This document shows positions 56,907 through 64,000 of a stretch of 64,000 nucleotides of DNA, one piece after another. This stretch comes from Zizania palustris (lineage: Eukaryota > Streptophyta > Magnoliopsida > Poales > Poaceae), in NCBI GenBank assembly GCA_019279435.1, contig JAAALK010000081.1, positions 56,535,318 to 56,599,317 of the forward strand, written 5' to 3'. A program made the translations under genes and the position numbers. How positions within the stretch are numbered: position 1 is the stretch's first letter; each line of letters begins with the position of its first letter. The notes below the pieces were generated by a model. The model was given only the letters and a program-made list of their open reading frames with translations. It did not search any database and was not told where the DNA came from.

Positions 56907-57403
56907 TATTGGCGCAAAAGTTACGCCAACAGGTTCTCGGTAATCAAGAACGAACAAACAGGAAGTTTGTGCTTTAGGACTAGCTCAAGCCTCCATAAAG
57001 GATAATCGCTCAAGTGGTCCGAATGTATGTGTTTGAACAACTTGTTCTGCCCCCCTTTTACAAGGTACAATGGGGGGTATTTATAGGGGAAAAACCATAA
57101 GGAAAAGGCCTATTTGCCCCTAGATTACAACCGCCATAATGGAAACTATTCATTATTATACATAGGGTTATACATGGTAAAGTACTGCAAGGTAGATGGA
57201 TAAACAAGACATCCAATCAATCATATCCTTCGGCTTCGAAGTCTCCATCCTTCCTTCGGAGAGTTCTCCAGGGGTTCGCACCGTGGTGCCCTCCGATCTT
57301 GACGACGCATACTTCGAACAACAGCTTGCCAACATCGGGGTCATTATCAGCCTTCGGAAGGTTTACGCCTTAAGCCTGGAAAGTGGAATAATTTCCCCCA
57401 ACA
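56907..57403 (-). repeat. 5' LTR of gypsy element 2
   Basis: 497 bp; the inner terminal CA has mutated to TA (plus strand TATTGGCGC). A minus-strand TATA box is at 57079-57086 (CCTATAAATACCCC). About 6 differences from 45729-46225. Confidence 0.95.
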
Positions 57404-57831
57404 GAGAAGAAATAACTGAGGTTTGAAAGCAAAATCTATAGTTTATTCTTCCTTTGAAATTGAAACTTTTTGTACAATAAAAATACAACACCAATATTCT
57501 AATTGCAAAAATTGGTATTTTTCTCCCTTAGTTTACTGTTTTTATTTCATTAAGTGTGTTTTTATTACATGTTGTTACGATATGATCGAGACTTTGTAGC
57601 GCGGTGTTGCGGGGGCTCGCTTGATATATCATGTTTATTTGAAAGCAAGTAAACAAACACAAGTCCAGGCTGGGAAACCAGCTTACACATCGAAACGCCC
57701 GCACTACTGGTCAAACCCAAAAGAAAGATATGGTTTGGAGCTTCTTCTTCTTCCTCGGCACAAACCCAACCTATTTCTGGTTAAACAGATTAAAAGCCTC
57801 AACTTACCAATCCTCAACCAACTTGACATCA

Positions 57832-58299
57832 TCAGGCAGTCTGAAATTCTCTCCATGTTCCAGAACAAGAAAATACACGCGGCGGCGATAGTGAGAACAA
57901 CTTATTATCAATGATTGAATTGGATGATAAAAATATAAAATTTGCATAAAAAGAGGATCTTGCCTCCTTCCTCCTCTTGTCGCCACATTGCTCTACATGC
58001 TTCCCTTTTCCACCGCTAGCCTCGGCATGTTTCCCTCTACCACCGGTTGTCTCATCATTCTTCCGTCTGCCAACACTTACCCTATCTGGTTGCGGCGATC
58101 GCGAGTCGTCCTCCGAGTTGGAGTCCATTATGAGAATCACTTTCTTCGCCAAACAACTGCAAACTATACCATCATGTACCTTATGTTTACCGTATTTGCA
58201 AACCTCACACAAGCCACTTGATGTAGAGTCTGAGGATCCACTGTTTGGTTCAATCTTAGGAGGAGTCATCTGCATTTTTTTGTCACATTGATATAACAT
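57832..58299 (-). CDS. Unknown ORF inside CACTA 2 (hypothetical)
   Basis: 155-codon ORF. It has a Cys-rich segment CEVCKYGKHKVHDGIVCSC near residue 31, then an acidic part and a Gly/Lys/His-rich repeat (GGRGKHAEASGGKGKHVEQC). I do not recognise the family. It lies downstream of the transposase on the same strand, where CACTA elements often carry a second gene, but there is no evidence that it is that protein. The C-terminal part after about residue 110 reads like translated intron or spacer. Could be chance. Confidence 0.3.
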   Translation of the reverse strand: MLYQCDKKMQMTPPKIEPNSGSSDSTSSGLCEVCKYGKHKVHDGIVCSCLAKKVILIMDSNSEDDSRSPQPDRVSVGRRKNDETTGGRGKHAEASGGKGKHVEQCGDKRRKEARSSFYANFIFLSSNSIIDNKLFSLSPPRVFSCSGTWREFQTA

Positions 58300-58324
58300 T
58301 AAAAAACCCTAAGCTAGTAATATT

Positions 58325-58471
58325 ATAGTACATTAAAAAACATTATTGTTATAGTGGAAATTTTTTTTCTCAGAAATTTTTTATAGTACATTAAAAAACA
58401 TTATTGTTATAGTGGAAATTTTTTTTCTCAGAAATTTTTTACAGTACATTAAAAAACATTATTGTTATAGT
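58325..58471. repeat. 58-bp tandem repeat, 2.5 copies
   Basis: ACATTAAAAAACATTATTG recurs at 58330, 58388 and 58446, exactly 58 bases apart, with TATAGTGGAAATTTTTTTTC between. Confidence 0.95.
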
Positions 58472-58946
58472 GCATTCTACTAGTAATATTATACTAAATT
58501 ATATTACCACGCATAAATTAATATAACAATCCTCCATCATTTTAACCCTAAGCTCGAATAAAATAAGACCAAAGATAGGTTAATAATCATTTACTGATCG
58601 ATTGGATGGCGGCGACGGGCGGCGCCAACGGGCTCCGAGGAAGGCGGCGACGGGCGAAGGGCAGCGGCGACGTGCTCCGTGACGTCGACGGCGGCGACGG
58701 GAGGAGGGGGGCGACACGGGAGTTTAGGGTTTAGAAAATGAAACTAGGTTTTCGGACGGCGGGAGTGGAAAGTATATATAGGTGTATTAGCAGTGACGGG
58801 CATGATGACGTCATTGTGCCCGTTACTGCTATTTTCTCTTAGTAGTGGCGGGCATGATGACGTCATCTAGCCCGCCACTACTAATAGAGGTAGGGATTAT
58901 ATATATAGCATATAATACTCTTCCTACAATGACGTGAAACACTTAG

Positions 58947-58999
58947 TAGCGCAGTGGTGCGTGGGTCTCCTTGGGGCCATGCGGTTCGAGGTTCGAACC
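58947..58999 (+). other. tRNA-like sequence with A and B boxes, copy 3
   Basis: TAGCGCAGTGG at 58947-58957 and GGTTCGAACC at 58990-58999, 43 bases apart. The B box sits in the perfect palindrome CGAGGTTCGAACCTCG, which could form a T-arm. Confidence 0.5.
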
Positions 59000-59216
59000 T
59001 CGCTGCCGGCAGGCGGTTTGAGGTTTTAACCTTGCTGTTGGCCCCGAAAATTAAATATTTTTAAAAATTTTCTATTGATGTTTAATTAAATCCTCATTTG
59101 ATCTTGAAAATGTTTTAACAATAAATGACATAATTGATTTTACAAATACGCACGCTAAACATAAATGATCTAGCCTTGCACTAATTTTCCATCGCCATTG
59201 GTTTGTAGATAAGGAA

Positions 59217-60844
59217 TCACACTGCCAAATGACAGTTTGCTTCAACCACATTGATCCTTGATATGTCAACGAAAAACGGCACCTCATCAAACTGATTGTA
59301 TTCTTCTTCGTCTTCGACTCCATCAACTCCAACAATTCTTTGTTTTCCTGGAGCAACGATGTATTTTTTCTCATCTTTAGGATCAAGTATGTAAAATACT
59401 TGTGCCACGGATTAAGCGAGTATCCAAGGGTCATCTTTATAAGCCACCTTATTAAGGTCAATTATCGTAAACCCGTAATCATCCACCTCCACACCTTCTG
59501 GATGTCTGACCCACTGACACTTAAATACAGGGATTTCTATAGAGTTCCCGTAGTTAAGTTCCCATATTTCTTCGATGTATCCATAGTAAGCATTCTTTTG
59601 TCCAGTGCTATCTTCTGCATTCTTTTATGGCACAACCATGATGGAATGTTGAACAAGCATAGAAAGACTGGCCACGTACTATGTGGGTTCCTCATCTCAC
59701 CGAAGGGATTCATTCCATCCGTGCTAAGTCCCATCCTGATATTTCTAGGATCGTCCGAGAAATCTGGATGGGCCAGGTCAAATGATTTCCACTGCCTAGC
59801 ATCCGCAGGGTGCCGAAGTTTTCCGTCCTTCTTTCGCCCAGCGAAATGCCAGATTAATAGTTTAGCATCTCTAAGATTAGAGAACATACGTTTCAAGCGA
59901 TCAATCACCGGTAGGTACCACATTACTAAGGCTGGAACTTTCCTCTCCATCTTTTTTCCAGTATGGTCTTCAATAACATTTTTATTCCTCTTCTGCAACC
60001 TCTTATTATTCTTCTTCTGGTGGTCATTGTAGTCTTCCACACAGTCATTTGGACGTTTGTATCGACTCGCGTTGCACTGCGGACATCTCTCTAACAATCC
60101 ATACTCTTTTCGATATAGGATACAGTGGTTCGGGCATGCATGAATCTTTTGAACGCCCAAAGTCAACGGACAAATCATCTTCTTTGCTTGGTACGTATCA
60201 GATGGTAAACCATTGGGTTTTGGCAAAACCTTTTTTAGGAGTTGTAAAAGATCTGAAAAACTAGTGTCAGACCATCCATTGCTGGCCTTCAGTTTCATAA
60301 GCTCAAGAATTGTGTACAACACAGTATACTGCTTATCGCATCCGTGGCGTTCCTCATAAATAAGGTTTTTTGATGCTTTGTCAAGTGCTTCAAAGTTATC
60401 GTATCCTTTGGTTGTAGTTCTCTGCAACAACACCTCAGGCGCAACATTTCGCATCAGTTCCTCCACATCAAAGGCATCATCATCATCATGTTGATCAACA
60501 TCATCATGTGTTATATCGGATGTATGATCACAACCTCTTCTATGTTGATGAGCATCTTGCGGCACATCAGAATCTTCAGGAGGATTTTGGCCCATCTCAC
60601 CGTGTTTCATCCATATATAATAGTTCTTCATGAAACCATTTTTCAACAAGTGAAATCGTATGGTTTCACGATCAGAACACGGATACATCGCTTCGTTTTT
60701 ACAAACTTTACAAGGACAATATATTGCCTCTTCACTCTGACGGGAAGCATATTGTGCGGCAGCTTCAGTAAATTCAGTTACTCTGTTAAAATATGCCACC
60801 ACATCTCCGTCGTTGGACGAGTACATCCAGGACCTGTGCTCCAT
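59217..60844 (-). pseudogene. CACTA TNP2-type transposase, internally deleted
   Basis: The N-terminal ORF 60844-59537 (435 aa) has a transposase-associated Cys/His domain (WMYSSN ... CPCKVCKN ... RFHLLKNGFMKNYYIWMKHGE) and then the TNP2 core start (FSDLLQLLKKVLP, AKKMICPLTLGVQKIHACPN, CILYRKEYGLLERCPQC, VMWYLPVIDRLKRMF, HPADARQWKSFD, NIRMGLSTDGMNPFGEMRN). After PSWLCHKR, at about 59620, the reading jumps to a DUF4216-type C-terminal segment in another frame (YYGYIEEIWELNYG, FKCQW, KVAYKDDPWILA, stop, VAQVFYILDPKDEKKYIV, down to 59217). The middle of the transposase is therefore missing. It would cut and move CACTA ends; this copy is dead. Confidence 0.88.
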
Positions 60845-61692
60845 CTAAAACATATATTATTTGAAAAAATATTAATAAATTCATTATTGTTAATTTTAGT
60901 AATTTACAAATTGAAAATATATTGATTTATTATCGCTCATAACAACATTAATTAAAAATCCTCAATGCTTTAATTAAAACTATTTATTAAACAGAAAAAA
61001 TTATTAAATAAATTAACTATATTGGTTTCTCTCTCTCCAAACAACATAACTCTAGATCTATAATCATAAATCAAATTAAAAAAGAGATTAAAATGACGTA
61101 AATCAATATACAAGTGATGAATAATTGTGAGGAGGATCATATTTGTTCATTTGGGAGAAGGTAACACTATAAATAGAAGATTATTTGAAAATTTCTATTC
61201 ACAAACCCTAAATTAGTAAAACTCTAATAACTCATTGTATACATGATTAAATACAAAATAAATATGAGATTCGACATGGATTTACCTCCTAGAATGAGAC
61301 CCTTCAAAAGAAACGAAAACAAAGCCTCCCCCTCTTGATCTAGATTTTTGTCGCCATTGTACGAACAAAATTAAATGCGAACTCCGGTAGAGCTCGGGGA
61401 GGAAGAAGCTGCGCATTTATAACTAGAATAGTAGTGGCGGTCGCAAGTGATGTCATCAACACTTTAGTGGCGGCCATATTAGCAGCGGCGGGCAGCGGTG
61501 CTGCCCGCCGCTGCTATTGGTACAATAGTGGCGGTCCGAGATGACGTCAGCACCGACCGCCACTACTTTACCAACAATAGTGGCGGGCGCCGGTGCTGCC
61601 GTCAGCACCAGCAACTGTAGTGGCGGGCATCTAATGACTCGCCACTACAATGGTTTTGCCCAACGCCACTACCGTGACGGTTTGTAGTAGTG
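60845..61692. other. 5' region and terminal repeats of CACTA 2
   Basis: 60845-61420 is AT-rich leader upstream of the transposase ATG. 61430-61680 holds repeated GCCGCCACTA/AGTAGTGGCGG-type motifs in both orientations. The element ends at ...TTTGTAGTAGTG (61692). Confidence 0.75.
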
Positions 61693-62938
61693 TAGTTTCA
61701 GTTAAAACAAATCATCATCTTCCATGGTTGAAAATCAGAAGTCACCTAGAATTACCAATCATGTATAATTCATTACGAAATAGTTAGCTTTAGATCAGCA
61801 AATATTCTACTTGTTGTCCACTACAAATTTAAACTTTCATGGATTCTCCGATTTGCGTAGGAAAAAGTGGTAACCTTTAGAGAATCTGGTTTCAAAAAAC
61901 TGAACAAAAACCACAACAGGAACACGGGCATGAGCAACTAATCCGTAATCAGGTAACGCGGGAAAAAAACTAATCTTTATCCCAGCACGAACGATGGAGA
62001 CCCTGCACGTCCGATCGAGATGCCTTTGCGGTGGAGAAGCAAGTAGGCCCCACTGAGCCAACGTTTCGGGCAAGCGGCGGCTAATGGCGTAATTATCTCG
62101 CTGGCAAAGGCGGGATTAGTGGCTTTCCATGGACAGAATTAGCAGCCGCTTGTGTGGCTAGCTTTTAGTTTAAGGGCATAATTATCCTAATCTTAATCAG
62201 AAAAGATGAGGCGGGGTCGCATCTTGTATCTTTCAGCCCGTCTACTGTCTAGTGTCTACGTACGAGCTACAGCTCGACTCAATCTTAGTGTCCAGGATTT
62301 AGGGTTGTTTTTACAAGTCAAATTTAAACAGGTTTAAATAATTCTAAAGAAAAAATACACTAATAAATACAATATCATATTACTCATTAAATCTATCATA
62401 TATTATGGTATAATAATGCACTTTTAATATATTTTTATTTAACTTTGGTGAAAGTGAGAGCGAAAAAGTTAAAACGCGCGGCGTAGAGTAGGCGAGCGCG
62501 ACGCCGTGGCGAGTAGATGCGGATGCAGTGTGTGCGCCGCTAGGTCACGGTGGTGGCCGGTGAGAAGCCGCGGGAAGCGAGGGCAGGGGCACCAGAAACG
62601 GAAGCGCGCGCGCGAGCCGCGGCGGTGACGCACACGCACGGCCCCACGGAATAGCGACGTCGCGCGCGCGACGCGCGAGACGCAGGCCATAGGCCGCAGG
62701 CGGCCGTCGCCATCCCGCGTGTAGGGAGGGAATTCCATAACGGGTAACTTTGCGGTTGTCGTCGCGCGATTCGCCTCGTCGCTGTCGCGGCACGTGTCGA
62801 GCGACAACGTGAGAGTGCGGCCGGGGCGGCCGGTGGGCGAGTGAGACGGCGACGGTGACGACCTGCGGCGCGGGAGGGCTAGCTTAATTCGGGAGCGCTT
62901 GATAGCTCTGGCTACGACGCTATGTACGTGCCGCGTCG

Positions 62939-62944
<6 letters not shown>
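61693..62944. other. Intergenic region without recognised genes
   Basis: No supported gene. 62470-62900 is GC-rich; the minus-strand ORF through it starts in the TA microsatellite and has only Arg/Ser/Pro-rich sequence. Confidence 0.5.

Positions 62945-63011
<67 letters not shown>
62945..63011. repeat. (TA)n microsatellite
   Basis: About 33 uninterrupted AT units. A shorter tract follows at 63176-63192. Confidence 0.97.
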
Positions 63012-63014
<3 letters not shown>

Positions 63015-64000
63015 GGGAGCGCTATTGTACATCACGTGTGTAGAATAACTATTCTACACCGACTACTTTCAGTAGTGGATTTGTCGGTAGAATAGCTATT
63101 GAGTATTATTTTTTCTCAGTAGTAGATTTGTCGGTAGAATAGCTATTATACACCCGTGGTGTAGTATAGCATTTGTATATATATATATATATGGTTGGGC
63201 TGGACATATGCAGCATCTAGAGGATAGTTTTTTGAGAGGGTTTAGAGGATAAAAATCTTAACCCCATTACTCGGGTTATTTCTAGAAGTGCATGTGTGTA
63301 ATACCCTGCAAGTGAAACTATGTGGAAAGCCACTTACACCAATTGTCTTGGGGAGTTGCATTCTAGCCCATTGTGCTCGTCCCCTCCCATAGTCACACCA
63401 TGCGGTCACTATTAGAAAAAAAAAACGGTTTTAAATACAGTCAGATTGGACATTGCGCAGGTGTTAGAGTTGTTGTGATTTAAGGTTTGTTGATTAGGTA
63501 GTGTTTGGTTAGCTGAATGAATGAAATTGGATAGTATGAGATGGTCTTGAATAGATTGATTCGAGGTGAGATAGTTCCGGATGAGATGGTACAAGTAGAT
63601 TGTTTAGTTGGATGTATGAGATGATACTTAATAAACATTGATCTTAACTAATTATAAATAATTAGTATAGTTTATAAAAATTAGACGTCGTTCGCTTGTT
63701 TTTATCGCACGAAATGGTTCAGCATCTAGTGAGAATCTGAACCAATCAGGATGATTTCGTACATACAAACAAACAAACTCATTTTTCAAAATTATACGGA
63801 AACATCCGATTCAAGTAACAAACACTGCAGACCAGTCCGTGAAAACAGATTTTTACAGACGATTTTCGTGGAAGGCTGCTGCTGGGCTCTCTTCACTTGT
63901 AACAAAGGCCGATCAGACGTACACACTGGGCCAAGCTTTCTTTTCTTCTTGAACGGGCCTTCTGGATTAAGCTCCAAAACCTGAAATCTGTGGCCTAGCC
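63012..64000. other. Intergenic region with short repeats
   Basis: A perfect palindrome with 10-bp arms (GTGTAGAATA/TATTCTACAC) spans 63038-63059. GATTTGTCGGTAGAATAGCT occurs twice (about 63077 and 63127). The rest to the edge is AT-rich with no supported gene. Confidence 0.5.

Larger units (their letters stand above)
45729..57403 (-). mobile_element. Ty3/gypsy LTR retrotransposon 2 (same lineage as gypsy 1), minus strand
   Basis: 11,675 bp with two 497-bp LTRs (45729-46225, 56907-57403) and perfect target duplication GAGAA (45724-45728, 57404-57408). In minus orientation: LTR, primer site, gag-pol, 117-bp tandem repeats, antisense gene (plus strand of the window), polypurine tract, LTR. Domain content and order equal gypsy 1. 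The proteins are clearly homologous but diverged, and the LTR sequence is largely different except for the ends. The LTRs differ at about 6 positions by eye. Three stops disrupt gag-pol. Confidence 0.95.
44040..61692 (-). mobile_element. Degenerate CACTA transposon 2, split by gypsy element 2 (left end not located)
   Basis: The right end, reverse-complemented, starts CACTACTACAAACCGTCACG, a CACTA terminus, with AGTAGTGGCGGGC-type subterminal repeats at 61430-61680. Similar repeats occur internally at 45255-45375 and 58795-58885. A TNP2-type transposase lies on the minus strand. The gypsy insertion at 45729-57403 interrupts GGTTTAGAGAA/GAGAAGAAA, so the flanks are one element. I found no matching CACTA end on the left; the border at 44040 is where its repeated AT-rich cassette starts. 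The left terminus may be deleted. Confidence 0.7.

Noticed and set aside
58540..58740. GC-rich segment that could be a first exon on the minus strand in CACTA 2
   Set aside because: Only an Arg/Ser/Pro-rich chance reading; no supported downstream exon.
62469..63035. 188-codon minus-strand ORF starting with a Tyr-Ile repeat
   Set aside because: Starts in the (TA)n tract and continues in low-complexity GC-rich DNA without motifs.

Overview
This is a repeat-dominated window from a plant nuclear genome, most likely a panicoid grass of the maize, sorghum or Miscanthus type. The evidence for a grass is a GC-rich NAC transcription factor gene, a CACTA transposon with TTTGCCGAGTG subterminal repeats, Helitron termini of the kind common in grasses, and Ty3/gypsy elements carrying an extra antisense gene. 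There are no bacterial-type genes, rRNA genes or CRISPR arrays. The species call is an inference.

Layout. 1-6389: 5' part (minus strand) of a large Ty1/copia element (gag, protease-integrase, start of RT, primer site, about 1.65-kb LTR) that runs off the left edge. 7587-15191: the only host gene I recognise, a three-exon NAC gene on the minus strand. Its first exon is split by a 6.3-kb Ty1/copia element (8730-15023, 5-bp target duplication), and it also has a 1-bp deletion in NAC subdomain A, so it is a pseudogene allele. 16600-22471: a non-autonomous Helitron (minus orientation, TC...CTAG between A and T) containing a near-identical 2.56-kb tandem duplication. 22472-25592: no gene seen.

25593-38455: a short non-autonomous CACTA element (target duplication AAG) split by an 11.4-kb Ty3/gypsy element (25840-37223, target duplication CCGAG). 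The gypsy element has a plus-strand gag-pol with three stops and a minus-strand five-exon gene with its own TATA box between pol and the 3' LTR. 38456-43370: intergenic DNA with a MITE-like element and an LTR remnant. About 43370-61692: a second inverted MITE-like copy, then a degenerate CACTA element (TNP2-type transposase with an internal deletion, minus strand). This CACTA is split by a second, oppositely oriented 11.7-kb gypsy element of the same lineage (45729-57403, target duplication GAGAA), which has the same antisense spliced gene. 61693-64000: intergenic DNA with a long (TA)n tract.

How the parts relate. The window records nested insertions: copia into NAC, gypsy into CACTA twice, and a Helitron upstream of the NAC promoter. 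LTR pairs compared by eye give about 18 substitutions in 404 bp for the copia in NAC, and 6 in about 495 bp for each gypsy, so the copia is oldest. The most unusual signal is the antisense spliced gene shared by both gypsy elements. It keeps exon boundaries, TATA position and even one in-frame TAG codon, although the encoded proteins are clearly diverged. All counts are by eye; no alignment or database search was run.
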